A stretch of 64,000 nucleotides of DNA from Euglena gracilis (GCA_039621445.1 CP154954.1:31520012-31584011), one strand, 5' to 3'. Shown: positions 34,861 through 45,391, counted from the first letter of the stretch. A program made the numbers and translations. Notes: generated by a model from the letters alone, not told the origin.

Positions 34861-37326
34861 GAAGCGGAAAACCGCTTCGATAATTTCTGAAATTTATTTT
34901 TAGTAGATTCACAGGTAAATACGACGCAGCAAAAAGGTTGCAGAAAACCTACCACAATCGACACACAACGAATGATGTCATCTGTCAAGCAGACACACAG
35001 AGACAGAAAAAGAATATATACATAGCAAATACCTGCGAGCATTTAACGAATCAGTATAACAAGGAAATTTAAGTAAAATGCCGAATGAAGCGGAATACCG
35101 CTTCATCGACACCCATAGTCGTGATATTACATTAAGTGCAACTGAATCAGAGGTGACAAGAATACATGTACAATTATGCTGTACAGGATAAAAAGGAGGA
35201 GAGACCACGTTCTGCCTCTGTGATCAACTCGACCTGACACCGACGTTGGCCACCGTCGGTGTCGGTTGTTCCTGTGGGCTGCCGGGGCCGCAAGCGGCGG
35301 AAGCAGGCACCCGGCAGCCCCGTGGCTCCCCGCCTTGCACTGCCAGAGACAGACTGGTTTTAGGCCTAAACAGAATGAAAAACTAACATTTGAGGTTTGC
35401 GGTGCACTTGGCGGTTTGGTGGTTGTGTAGTGCGCGGAACAAACGTGTAGGTCCATGAGAAGCAGATAATGAATACAACGCAAGCGGTTTTCCGCTTCCT
35501 TTGCACGTAATGGACACAAAAGGGGAGAGGCTGGACCGGGTCCAATTCACTTCCCCGTACCCCTGAAGGTGCCCAGCCTTCAGGGGTACGGCTTTTGCTG
35601 GACCAGGCAGGCGATCGTACAGTCCAGGCTCCCCGTTTATCGCAGTACATACACGTTACGTACGATGAACCTTGTGCATTGCACTTTGTGGTTCAGTCAA
35701 ACGTTAAACGGTTAACAACATCGCGCATCGCATTGCAATGCGGACGAACGCACTCAGAATACAACGACAGAATGCACATGAAGCGGTATTCCGCTTCTTT
35801 TTAATAAGATGAGCAATATGCTTAATGTCCATCGCGAGGTACATAACTGTTTACCGGTTGCATGTACCATGAGCAGGACACCAATCGTCATCTTAGCATC
35901 CAAATTGAAGAACTAAGTTACAGTGGTGTACCGAAGCCAAGATTGGTCCACTGCAACTCGTTGTGCACGTATCTCCGCCTGTGCTACGACACTTGCACTG
36001 AGTTCATCAAGTCCATGAGAAATCCTCTGCAAACATGACCTTGGCGGAGTTTTTATTCTCAAAGTCATGATGGAAGACAGTTTTATATGTCCAACGGATG
36101 AAAATGAAGCGGAAAACCGTTTCACCTACGACTTAAATCACGATGGCGTCTGTTCATACCGAGTGATGTGACCACAAAATACTACATTGTCCAGACCCCA
36201 TGCATTCAGGTAGTTTAACTGAATGTGCTCTTCGGGCTGCCGCTGGCAATGGCCAGCAAAGGCCGTATGTGGCGGGGACTGCCCACCCCCTCCACGTACT
36301 GTCTGTGGTTCCCTACCAGTGACAGCCTCCTTTTTTGCTTTTACTGGAGCCAGCGGGAATCCGCTTCATACGTGTGGGTAGCGACTGTGATCACCCAGGC
36401 AGTCGGGTTCATCAGTGCAGATTGGACTCAATTTGCTGGACGATGTTTGCTTTCTGGTGCAGTGCTAAGTCACATTGGTATGGACAGCTGAAGAAAGACG
36501 TGAGGTCAGTGTATATACCGAGATCAAGATACTACATACTTCTAATTTTCTTCTCTCCGATTTCAGGAAGCGGAAAACCGCTTCATCGTTTTCCTGATTG
36601 TTTTTGCAGGTTTTCCCTCCTACCCGCTTACGATGGCCCTGTACCTCAAGCGCGGACTTTGATTACAGGTCTGTATCGTTCTGCGTCTTACATTTGTATA
36701 CCATTTGTTGTGGCTGTAATGTCTTTTGGGAAATGTACTAGTTAAACTTTATGCCAATGATTACTACTGAGTGCGTGCGGTTCATCACACCCCTCCGGAA
36801 ATGCTGAACGAATGTATGTTGACATTATTATTCACTGTTTGAATTGCATCCCCTTCCATCTGATTTGTCACATATTTTTACCGTTTCTCATTAAAGCGGT
36901 TTTCCGCTTCCTTTTCATTTTTGGAAAATTTTCTTTACTTTGCATTGTTAATCCGTTAGGTATGATTCTTCCGGTGTCGATTTCGGTGACATGTGAATGA
37001 TTTTGAAGCGGAATGTCATTTTTACCGCTTCCTATATTTTGTATTTATTATTTTCCCCCTTTTGCAGGGGGTTTCGCCTTCTTCTGCCCCTGGCGGCAGC
37101 CGACATGAGGTGTGTATTTGCACTTTATTGCTGTCTTTGAAATTTCTGTAGGGTTTTCGTTCATTTAGACTAAATTTCAAATTTTAAGTGGCATTTCAGG
37201 TGGTTTTGGGGGTTTCTAAAACTTCGTTACTGCAAGCCAAACGTCCAATCAGAAATGGCCGAAATCGGTACCTCTTCTAAAACCTTCAAAAAAAACAGGC
37301 CGTTTTTGGAAGCGTTTTTCCGCTTC
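34861..37326. repeat. Ten dispersed palindromes GAAGCGG-N4-CCGCTTC
   Basis: Sites: 34,861; 35,087; 35,482; 35,780; 36,106; 36,351; 36,567; 36,894; 37,005 (spacer enlarged to 13); 37,308. The spacer is AAAA, AATA, TTTT or TATT, with single-base changes in some arms. Spacing is 112-399 bp. I saw none outside element 1. Confidence 0.9.
35555..35591. other. Perfect 15-bp hairpin within element 1
   Basis: CCGTACCCCTGAAGG, a 7-nt loop, then CCTTCAGGGGTACGG. The strongest simple stem in element 1, near its first third; function unknown. Confidence 0.9.
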
Positions 37327-37474
37327 CTTTTCCGTTTCGAGGGGGTTTAAATTTTTGGGCAGTTTATGCCTCCTAAGCCAACGTCCAGGAATCCAGCACC
37401 ATCAAACCTTTGCCCAGAAAATAAGGCCCATTGAGAGATGGTTTCTCCCGAGGCAGAGCGGCAGGGGGGTCGCC

Positions 37475-37609
37475 GCGCGCAGCCCCCCGGTCGGTGATAA
37501 AGTTGCCCGGCAGGCTCAGCACAAGGGACTGCAGGCCGGCGGTCCGCAGCGCCGCCAGCGCCTCCGCCCCGTTGTCCATCACAAAGTTGTACCCCAAACA
37601 CAGGCCTTG
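37475..37609 (-). CDS. LRR exon
   Basis: After the acceptor GTTCCAG the frame reads QGLCLGYNFVMDNGAEALAA, LRTAGLQSLVLSLPGNFITD, RGAA. Two LRR units of the L-x-L-xx-N-x-[IM]-xx-x-G-A-x-A-L type are clear. The downstream border is uncertain: no GT lies where the repeat ends; the frame continues open to AAAG|GTTTGA near 37,402. Confidence 0.65.
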
Positions 37610-37776
37610 CTGGAACTCCAACCCAGAAAGCGTTCGTTCCCTGAGGCCGCAGGACGTTTGCCTCCCAATCTTTTCTCCCGTCGTGGGCGAGGGGGGGGTC
37701 AGCATTCCTTTTGATGAGAAAAGGGGTGTGTTGTGTGTAGGCCATTACCTAAGGACCCCGGGGGTGGGCCCACCGG

Positions 37777-38025
37777 CTTGCCATTTTGCCAGCACTGGGA
37801 AAGAAATTCCTCCACGCTGCACGCCGAGGTGGAAATGACGTCTTTTTAAGTTTTGGGGGTCCAGAAAAAACTTCGGCGCTTCACGCAAATCACTGGAAAA
37901 AAAATTCCACTGGCTGGCCCTGCTGGCAGACACCCCAGGGGGGGTCCACTAGGATTTCCAGTAGCCAAATTTGGACTTGCTGCAGTCCAGCCAGGGGTAC
38001 TGCGAACCCTTGAGCCAGGCTGTGT
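37777..38025 (+). repeat. Dispersed repeat sharing GCCGAGGTGGAAATGA with 63.3-63.8 kb
   Basis: Common segments include GCACGCCGAGGTGGAAATGA, AATTCCACTGGCTGGCCCTG, TTTCCAGTAGCCAAATTTGG and GCTGCAGTCCAGCC-GGGGTACTGC, in the same order and strand as at 63,455-63,808. Confidence 0.75.
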
Positions 38026-38214
38026 GTTCTGGAAGGTCCCCTGGAGTGAGGTGGAGGTTTGGAACGTTGCGAGCGTCCAGAAGAAGCTCCAAAATGACCA
38101 AAAAAAGTGTGCAAAAGGGGCTGTTGTTTACCACTTTGCGGGTGTCCTGGGGCCAGGGGTTGACAACAAAAAAAAAGGGTCGGGGGAGGACAGCACATGG
38201 GGGAGGGCAGCCAC

Positions 38215-38357
38215 GCCTGGCCAGGTACAGCGCTAGGTGTGTGACGGACCCGGCGGCGAGGGCCGGGCCCAGGGCCAGCCCCGAGGCGTCCACGCCGTTG
38301 TCCTCCAGCCGCAGGGCGAGGCGGGCGAGGGCCCCTCGCACGGCCCGGCCCCGGTGG
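38215..38357 (-). CDS. LRR exon
   Basis: The acceptor is CCATCCAG. It reads GALARLALRLEDNGVDASGL then ALGPALAAGSVTHLALYLA, two LRR units with LxLxxNxVxxxGL and LxLxL cores. It starts with one leftover nucleotide, which fits the phase-2 end of the exon at 40,023. The 3' border could be GCCAG|GCGTGG (a GC donor) or AGGC|GTGGCT. Confidence 0.65.
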
Positions 38358-38401
38358 CTGGATGGACGGGGGGGGGGGGGGGGGGCGGGGCTTCCACCCA
38401 C

Positions 38402-38870
38402 AGGGGGGGGGGGAATGCAACAATGCTCCTCAATGCAATGCAAAAAAACGCAAAAAGTGCAAGTCGTGTGTAAATTCCTTCAGGAGCACTCTTTTTCACT
38501 GCAGAGGACTTGGAAAAAATTCACTGGCTCAAAAACTGACAACATTAAAGGAAAATGTGACACAAACTTGTGAAGTGATGGGGTTGGTTCTCCGAGCCCA
38601 CTCATATATCATCATGCAACTACTGATTATGTGAAATTGGTCCAAAAATGTGAAATATGCAACGTCCAGTTGTTTGAAATTGGAGCAATACGCCTGTGCA
38701 AATGCCTGAACAAAATAAAACAGGCAAACTATGGCAAAAAAAATACAAAAAAATGAGACTGTTCACAAACTGCTCATTGTGCAAAAAAATGATAATGCAA
38801 ATTATGCAAAAAAAATCAAGAGTATCGATTATGCAAACAAAATGCAAACTATGCAACTTGCACATTCCCC
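38402..38870 (+). mobile_element. MITE-like element, family A, third copy
   Basis: Starts GGGGGGAATGCAACAATGCT and ends CAACTTGCACATTCCCCCC. It has the family's internal landmarks (CTGCAGAGGACTTGG, ATTGGTCCAAAAATGTG). Confidence 0.6.
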
Positions 38871-38879
38871 CCCTGCTGC

Positions 38880-39830
38880 CCACTTCTGAGGGCGGCAGAT
38901 ACGTTACCCCCCCCCCAGGAGGGGAGCGATGGACGGGGGTGGGGGGCATTTGGGCAGAGGGGGAGATGGCGAGACAACCCTGAGGCTGCGCCACACCTCG
39001 AACAGGAGGGCTTTGTGTCGGGTTGGACTCAATTGCCACACGGTGCTGAGGTGCAAGCTGCACCCATGCACCGCTGAGCAAAATTGGCACGACAGAAGGC
39101 TTGGGAAGTGCTTACATCATGTGAGGCAGGCACATGCCTCGGCAATATGGTGTAACGGAAGGGCCTGCACAGGGGGGAGGGGGCAAGCCACCGCACACAG
39201 CAGAGACGTGGACGGGTTTCCAAACAGCGGCAGGAGGCCTGGCCAGGCTGTGGCCAGCCCCACATCTCGGAAGACCGAAAAGTCTCATGACCGCAGATGG
39301 TTGGCGCTCGGCAGTACCCCCGTTGCGTTACCCCCCCCCCCGCCGACCGCGTTATCAGCCCAACCCGGAGTGCCATGGGGTGCCTGGCCACACTCCTGGG
39401 GGGGGGGGGGGGGTCAGTCATGCCTGCCTGGTCGTGGGAGAAATTTGTCAAAAAAAAAGGCTTTTATCTTTGACCGAGTGCCCGCGCACTCCCAGTCACA
39501 AGCCCAAACCCCGTAGGGGGAGTCGGATGTGGTTGAGGGGAGGAGGGTCGGCTTCGCCTTGAATTCCAGGCGGCACCGTCTGGGTTGAGCCACTGGTCCG
39601 ACCAACGCCCTCAGCACGCAGGGGCGAGGGGGCAACAGCCTGGACCCAAAGTCGCTGCTCCTTCCATCCGGTTCTGCCCACGCTTGCATCCACGTATGTT
39701 TGCACTGGTGGGTCAGTGTTGTTGTGTGCGTACAATGTGCATGATTTGTTGGGGTCGCCTCACTGTCAAAGCCTAGGCTGGCATTCAGTGTTGCTGCTGG
39801 GAACCCTCCGGGGGGGGGGGGGGGAATCAA
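38880..39830. other. GC-mixed stretch with no assignable exon
   Basis: Several frames stay open on both strands (for example a Cys/His-rich plus frame at 39,010-39,170), but no splice borders or domain could be fixed. G and C tracts are frequent. Confidence 0.3.
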
Positions 39831-40022
39831 GCAATATCAAAGAAAAGTGGAGAGACATTAATCAGACAGTAGTGAGATGCTGTCGCAAATTCCTTTCCCG
39901 TTTTCCGCAGTGAAATTCCAAAAACTTAAAGTTGAAGAAAAAATCAATCTGTTAAGGGCATGTTCTTGTGAGTCAGTATTGCTGATTTAGAAACCCATCA
40001 TCAGATCGTGATTTGTGTTTAC

Positions 40023-40097
40023 CTGCCCGCCCCCGATTGCATGAATGGCAGCGTCACCACACAGTGTTTGTCTGGTTTAGGTCGAGATTCCAATTGT
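40023..40097 (-). CDS. Putative internal exon
   Basis: The acceptor is a pyrimidine run ending CCCCTTGCAAG and the donor GGGCAG|GTAAAC, the best-formed donor in this region. It reads QLESRPKPDKHCVVTLPFMQ then SGAG. One leftover nucleotide at the start and two at the end; the latter matches the LRR exon at 38,357. Probably part of the same gene. Confidence 0.45.
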
Positions 40098-40189
40098 CTT
40101 GCAAGGGGAGGGGGGACATTACCCGAGGCCGAGGGTCGTTCTAACTGGGGTCACCTCCAAACTGCACGGGGGGGGGGGGGGGATAGATG

Positions 40190-40326
40190 CAGCGTGGCCC
40201 GTGGCCCAAGTCCAGGTCCAGCACGGTCAGGGAGGGCAACTGGGCGGCCTTTGCTGCCAGCGCCGCTGCCCCCGCCTCCCGGACGTCATTGCCCCACAGG
40301 TTGCCACCAGTGCCGGGCTGGCACTC
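40190..40326 (-). CDS. LRR exon
   Basis: The acceptor is CTGGTCGGCAG. It reads ECQPGTGGNLWGNDVREAGA, AALAAKAAQLPSLTVLDLDL-G. The WGNDVREAGAAALA...LPSLTVLDLDL core is a typical LRR pair. No GT follows where the repeat should end; the first GT comes after a C tract. Confidence 0.65.
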
Positions 40327-40464
40327 CTGCCGACCAGGCCTCTTGTCAACACCCCGGTGGGGTGGGGGGGGGGGGGTCTGCTCAGCCCCACCCCTGGGTT
40401 TTGTTTGGGCCTTGGTCAGGGCGTTGTTTTGGAACCCCCCGGGGGTAAAGTGCAGAGACTGGAA

Positions 40465-40870
40465 AATTGAACTGTCTGGAAAAAGGCGACCTCCCCCATA
40501 GGGGTCCCCCGGCTGGAACTGGGACCAACCACGGTCAAACCAGGTGCCAAAAAAAATCGAAACTGGAAAAAAAAATCTAAAAAAAACTGCCAACTGTGCA
40601 AAAAACAAAATCGAGTTCTGACCCATAATTTGATGATGATTTGGGCAGCCATTTCCAACCTATTTTTCCCCATATTCGGCCAATTTTTGCACCCCCCCCC
40701 CCACGCACAAAATATGTTGCTGTCCAGCCGCCCAAAGAGCGGCTGGACAATGAGAAAAACTCGTTGATGGTGGACAGGAGATCCAAGGCTGGAAAAGGGC
40801 TGTTGGCTGGCTGCCCTCTCCCCCAGAGGCTTAAGCGATGCCTGGTCTTGGCTGGGTTGTACCCAGCCTA
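40465..40870 (+). repeat. Dispersed repeat (TGGCTGGCTGCCC family)
   Basis: The most complete of the copies at about 425, 32.2 and 40.5 kb. It includes CCAGCCGCCCAAAGAGCGGC hairpin sequence, CTCGTTGATGGTGG and a right end GGCTTAAGCGATGCCTGG. Confidence 0.7.
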
Positions 40871-41545
40871 ATTCCTTGGAATCATCCATGTTGGGTCCCG
40901 GGTGGCATTTGGTTTTGGAGTGGGACGTGCTGTATCACACTCCCCCTTCCCCTGGGGGTTGAAGACGCTGATTCGATGGCAGGGTTACGGTACGAGGAGT
41001 CGAAGTCTTTTTTTTGTAACTGTTCGGGGGGCCCAGAGTCTCTTGTTTTGCATGAGCCCTGTGTGCGTAACTCCATTTTATTGTGCAAGTCCTTTTGTAG
41101 TCAGCTGTTCTGAGGGGCCACAAAATAACAAAATCCCTTGTGTAATGTGTGCCCTGTGTGTGCGAACTCCTTTATGTTGCCCATGCCCTTTTTTGAGGGT
41201 AACGTTTCGCAGAAAACACCTGTATGCAAGTACGTATGGGAAAGCTCTAAAGCTTTCTCGAACGTCGCTCAAGGTCGCTCAAGGTCCTTCGAGGAGGATT
41301 TTAAGATAAACCCTCCTGAGGGAGGCTTAAGGACGTTGGAGGAGGCTCCAGTTCAAACGCTCAAGCTCGAGCCCCCCTGATTCCGTCAACAGGATGTTGT
41401 GGTGTCAAACCCAAGGATTTTGGGTTTCTCTGCGACAATCCATCTAATTCGCCAACCATTATGGCTAACATTTGGCCGTTATTTCATCCTGTATTTTAAT
41501 ATTTGTATTTCTTTTCTTTCAAGGAAATTTGGGGGCGACTAGTGA
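40871..41545. other. Unannotated stretch with an imperfect 110-bp duplication
   Basis: GAGCCCTGTGTGCGTAACTC (about 41,056) and TGCCCTGTGTGTGCGAACTC (about 41,151) head two similar segments. No exon is supported. Confidence 0.4.
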
Positions 41546-41550
41546 TGTGT

Positions 41551-41870
41551 ACCTACCCCCCCCCCCGGGAAACTGTCACCTGACAGGTTGGCCAGTACCA
41601 GGGACCCTGGCAACTTCCTATCATGACAGGTTGGCCGGTACCGGGGACCCTGACAGTTTCCCGGGCGGGACCCTGACAGTTTCCCGGTAGGGCATTTCAA
41701 GGGAAAGTCAATGAAAAATGACCCTGACAGGTTGGCCGGTACCGGGGACCCTGACAACTTCCTATACTGACAGGTTGGCCGGTACCGGGGACCCTGACAG
41801 TTTCCCGGGCGGGACTCTGACAGGTTCTCGGGCATGACAGTTTCCCGGGGTGGGGGGGGTAGGATAACCT
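41551..41870. mobile_element. C-tract element (CGGGAAACTGTCA type) with TA flanks
   Basis: Left TA|CCTACCCCCCCCCCCCGGGA then AACTGTCA; right TGACAGTTTCCCGGGG, a G tract, TA. The interior is five to six copies of a GACAGGTTGGCCGGTACCGG-type motif alternating with CCTGACAGTTTCCCGGG. No coding capacity. Confidence 0.65.
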
Positions 41871-42089
41871 GGTGGAGAGGTGACCCCCCACACCCAGGGA
41901 GGGGTTGACCCCTCCACAAGGACTTTTTAAGGCCGGAGGGTAGGGGTCCCCCCACCTACCCTGGGTGCCCCTACCGCGGGGGGAGGGAGTCCGGGGGGTC
42001 AATTTGGGGGTAAAGAAAATTTTCGGCACAAAGAAACGAAAGATACCGAACCCCCGCCTCCGACGGGACGCACAAAGCCCTTGGGGGAC

Positions 42090-42725
42090 CCCTCAGGGGA
42101 GGGGGTCCGGCAGGGCAGAACGGGAAGGCCTGGTGGGGGGGGGGGGTCGACCCCCCCACCCACCACAGCATTTTCACCGATTTCGGGAAAACAAAGATTT
42201 TGGCCGGGAAAATTTTTGAGATTTTTTTTTAAAAATAAACCCAAAACACATGATTTTTTGATGGAAAACCACATTTTTTTACAAAAAAATCTCAAAAAAT
42301 TCAGGGTTAAAATTGGTAGTTTTTAGGACGGGGGTGAAAAAAACGAAGGTCAAAAAAAGTGGACCAAATTCTGGCACAGTCAAATTTTACTGACAATTTT
42401 TTCTCTTTGAAATTTTTTGGACTTTCAATGGCATTTTTTGCTTCAAAAACCTGTCAAACCCCAAATTTTGAGAAAATGTTGAATTTTTGGAAGGTGTGAA
42501 AAAAAATGGGGCTTTGGGTGGTTTTTGGGGGACCCCCTATATGGGTCCCAAAGTGGGTCAAAAAAAAAACACCTGGCGCCGAAGGCGCCGGAAAATTTTT
42601 TTCGGGTCCAAAATTTGGTGCTCCCGGAAATACGGGAAGAGGTAATGGGGGGGACCCCCCCCCAGCCACACCACCCTGGCTGTTCGGCCGATTCCCATTC
42701 TGCCCTGGGGTCCGGCAGACCCATC
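42090..42725. repeat. Hairpin-rich dispersed repeats (AAGGCCTGGTGGGG / GGCGCCGAAGGCGCC)
   Basis: Contains GGAAGGCCTGGTGGGGGG-GTCGACCCCCC (42,125) and a complementary part with CTGGCGCCGAAGGCGCCGG (about 42,573). Similar pieces occur at 50.16, 55.03-55.26, 59.78-59.9, 60.05-60.25 and 62.04 kb. Confidence 0.65.
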
Positions 42726-43079
42726 TACCAGCCTACCCTACCCACCCCAAGGTCCATAGTTGGATAATTGGGATCCCTGGTGCCACCACAGCTTTGTGCC
42801 AGAAAAAAAAAAACCTCCAAGCTGAATTCAGGGGCAATTCCCTCCGGAAAAATTCGGCTTTCAAATCTGTACACCAGGAAAAAAAACGGAAAGGTCTGGG
42901 GAGACCTCCACATCCACCCAGATTTTCGTTCAGCCCTGGGGTGACTCAAACCCGAACACCCGCTCTCTTGTCACTCATAGGTTTGCAGGGATTCCTGTGC
43001 AGCCCTGGACCTGCCAGGGAGCTGGACCCTGTGGGCGGTGGGGGGTCCAGGGGAGGGGCCTGCCAGCTGCCAGGCTGGA

Positions 43080-43560
43080 TCCGGCTGGTACCCGCCCCCC
43101 CCCCCCGGGCAATTGTCGCGTGACAAATCGGGCAGCATGGAGGGGGGTGACAATTTCCCGGGGTGACAATTTGGCCGGCGCAGAGGGGGGTGACAATTGC
43201 CCGGGGGCGTCAATTGCCCACCCATGTAGGCCACATTAAATCCAAATGACCAAAAACACCATCTGAAACACCAGTGAACACGCAAAAATGCAGCTATGGT
43301 TGTGATATTGTGCAGAGCATTTGGTATGTGACATTTCTCAGCACGTTGTAGCGAAATAGAGGATCAATTGAGTCGTGTCGGCGAAAAGAAAGTTCACAAA
43401 CATCTTCTGTGGGGGGGTGACAAATTGGGCAGCACGGACGGGGGTGACAATTTCCTGGGGTGACAAATTGGCCGGCACAGAGGGGGGTGACAATTGCCCG
43501 GGGGCGTCAATTGCCCGGGGGCGTCAATTGCCCGGGGGCGTCAATTGCCCAGGGGGGGGG
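43080..43560. repeat. GGGCAATTG / GTGACAATT repeat cluster, duplicated
   Basis: Two clusters (43,090-43,220 and 43,405-43,555) share GTGACAATT, GGGCAGCA-GG and GGGGGCGTCAATTGCCC motifs, with C-tract and G-tract ends, similar in plan to the elements at 33.7 and 41.55 kb. Confidence 0.65.
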
Positions 43561-43601
43561 GGGGGGGGGGACCCAAAACTGCCACCAATTGTGCCCACAA
43601 C

Positions 43602-44115
43602 CTGACCAGCCAAGCCAACCTCTACATTGTAACCTCGTCAACCTCCACGGGGGTGTTTGGGGAATCATTCCTTTTTGATTATAGGCCGAATGGCCAAATA
43701 AGGTGGCTCTGCATGGCCTGCCACAATGTCCATAACAGCATGCCTGCTGTGCATGTCTGTTACGCGGACAGCAAACGGAAAACATTTCACCACAACGTTT
43801 TTATCTAAACTACTGCTGCATCCTTTCATGGCGGCAACTCAACAACTTCCGCTGGATGGAAGAAGAACGGGACCGTGATGTCCCAGTTTTCTGTGCCAAC
43901 TGCCTACAGGCAGACATTTGGTTGCCCGCAGATGGCGGAAACCTCAAGATCGCACCCAGAAATGAGACTGCAAGACGAGATGTCAAATGAACCAATTCAA
44001 AATTTTAAAGAAAGCAGAAGATTTTGAACGTGGCAGAATCGACTTTAACTTTCAGGAATGCACAAAAGGGCGGTTGCCCCAACTTTTCAATGACGACGAC
44101 TGGAAAAAGGTGATG
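43602..44115 (+). CDS. Putative upstream exons of an unknown plus-strand gene
   Basis: Consecutive protein-like stretches change frame: about 43,602-43,805 (GESFLFDYRPNGQIRWLCMA, CHNVHNSMPAVHVCYADSKR), about 43,810-43,985 (MEEERDRDVPVFCANCLQAD, IWLPADGGNLKIAPRNETAR) and about 43,990-44,115 (KILKKAEDFERGRIDFNFQE, CTKGRLPQLFNDDDWKK before AAG|GTGATG). CxxC/H groupings hint at metal binding. Frame changes may be very short introns or decay. No family is recognised. Confidence 0.4.
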
Positions 44116-44290
44116 TAACCTTTGTTCCTAAAAACAGACTACGGTCTCTGAAACAACTCAACGTTAGTTACTGCCCAATCATCTGCCAGAAAGGCAGATG
44201 AGCAGGTTACGAGACTTGTTCAGAATGAGTGTGTACCATTCTGAAACCACACGTGACCCAATGTGCCTGCACATCCCACGCGCACATCAG

Positions 44291-44319
44291 GCTATCGCGG
44301 GAGATTGAAGAAATGAGAA
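44291..44319 (+). CDS. Unknown plus-strand gene, small exon
   Basis: Reads LSREIEEMR and ends ATGAGAA|GTTGGG (phase 1). The frame is also open upstream (TILKPHVTQCACTSHAHIR), so the true start may be about 44,240. The following 50-nt intron ends CTACTCTAG. Confidence 0.4.
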
Positions 44320-44369
44320 GTTGGGTTTTCCCAAGGATGGACATGGAGCATCCTGACAACCTACTCTAG

Positions 44370-44487
44370 ACCTGCGTTCAACGGAAATGACCCTTGTACA
44401 AGACCCAGATATGGGTGAGCACGTCAGCTCAGACGCTGAGGGTTTCCAACACTCGACATCAGCCACAGCTAAACTTTCTCTTTGGGT
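44370..44487 (+). CDS. Unknown plus-strand gene, exon
   Basis: Reads LRSTEMTLVQDPDMGEHVSS, DAEGFQHSTSATAKLSLW and ends TGGGT|GTAGTC (phase 2). Its start phase matches the exon at 44,319 and its end phase matches the exon at 44,518, across an intron of only 30 nt. Confidence 0.45.
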
Positions 44488-44517
44488 GTAGTCCCACATA
44501 ATGAGCGAAGTCTGAAG

Positions 44518-44650
44518 CACAAATGTGCCGTCCATCGTCATGTTCGACGTCCCCCCGAAGTTTTTCAAGTTCGGTGGACAACAAGTTGACAATGGAGAGC
44601 CACCATCAACTAAATTGCAGATTACAGATTGCAAAGACGCCACACTGTTA
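44518..44650 (+). CDS. Unknown plus-strand gene, penultimate exon
   Basis: Reads TNVPSIVMFDVPPKFFKFGG, QQVDNGEPPSTKLQITDCKD, ATLL and ends CTGTTA|GTAAGA, a textbook donor, phase 0. The composition is strongly protein-like (VMFDVPPKFFKFGGQQ). No domain is recognised. Confidence 0.55.
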
Positions 44651-44706
44651 GTAAGAATATACACAAAGCACAGCATGTGTGTCATAATTATTTTGTGTGT
44701 TTGCAG

Positions 44707-44817
44707 TCCAAAACCTTCGAGGTAATTGGGAACCAGATCATGCTTCCTGGTGCCCGTCCCACACGGGACTATGCCTGGCATCCCGACTGGCCTGGCCCAA
44801 AAGAAAATCAGGCTTAA
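44707..44817 (+). CDS. Unknown plus-strand gene, terminal exon
   Basis: The acceptor is TTTGTGTGTTTGCAG. It reads SKTFEVIGNQIMLPGARPTR, DYAWHPDWPGPKENQA and TAA, 37 codons. The 56-nt intron before it is AT-rich with a good pyrimidine tract. The last four exons have mutually consistent phases, the main argument that this is a gene; a transposon-encoded protein is possible, given the surroundings. Confidence 0.6.
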   Translation, partial: SKTFEVIGNQIMLPGARPTRDYAWHPDWPGPKENQA

Positions 44818-44992
44818 CGCTGGGAGGGGGATGTGTACCAGGCAGCCATGATGCCATGGCTCTGTCTACCAGAGAAAGGCTACGGCCTAGAATCTGGCTG
44901 TATACAGCACTATGTGAAAGCTTAGGCCAACTGGCGAAGCTAAGAATCTCGTGTGACTCTCAGCGATCTGAATTAAGACTTCTGGTTCCTAA

Positions 44993-45391
44993 ACCCCCCC
45001 AAAATAAGACCCCCCCCTGGCCGGTCCGAGCAAAAATCTATGAAATGCCCCCCCCCCCCCCCATAAATAAGACCCCCCTGCTGGCGCGAAGCGCCAGATT
45101 TTTGAAAAATGGGACATTTGGGGGGGGGGTAAATCTGCCATTTTGGGACGTTTTCACACAATTCAGCATATTTTCTCCAATTTGTCTGGCGCAAAGCGCC
45201 GAATTTTTCAAACATTGGTATTCTGGGGGGAATTCCTGGACATTTTGGGGGGTCTTTTCTTAATTTTCCAGCAATTTTTCCAGCAAAAATCCATAAAATG
45301 GACGCCCCATGAATAAGACCCCCCCCCCTCGGGCTTTCCAGCAACCGACCCATGAAATGGACCCCCGGTCTTATTTTTTTGGGGGGGGGGG
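44993..45391. mobile_element. C-tract element with TA target duplication (AATAAGACC type)
   Basis: Left TA|AACCCCCCCCAAAATAAGAC; right GGTCTTATTTTTTTGGGGGG...C|TA. Internally, AATAAGACCCCCC recurs, with two GGCGC-AAA-GCGCC-type hairpins (45,077 and 45,190). No coding capacity. Confidence 0.7.

Larger units (their letters stand above)
34720..37377. mobile_element. CYTAGG-terminated element 1 (2,658 bp, 5-bp target duplication CCAAC)
   Basis: Left end CTTAGGCGGTGTAAACTGCC and reverse-complemented right end CTTAGGAGGCATAAACTGCC match over 22 bp with three differences. CCAAC flanks both ends (34,715-34,719 and 37,378-37,382). The interior is AT-rich and carries ten copies of a palindrome (see separate entry) and a 15-bp-stem hairpin. 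No transposase domain is recognised. A plus-strand frame at 36,225-36,491 and a minus frame at 35,127-35,519 have no recognisable motifs, so the element may be non-autonomous. It is inserted between LRR exons. Confidence 0.8.
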
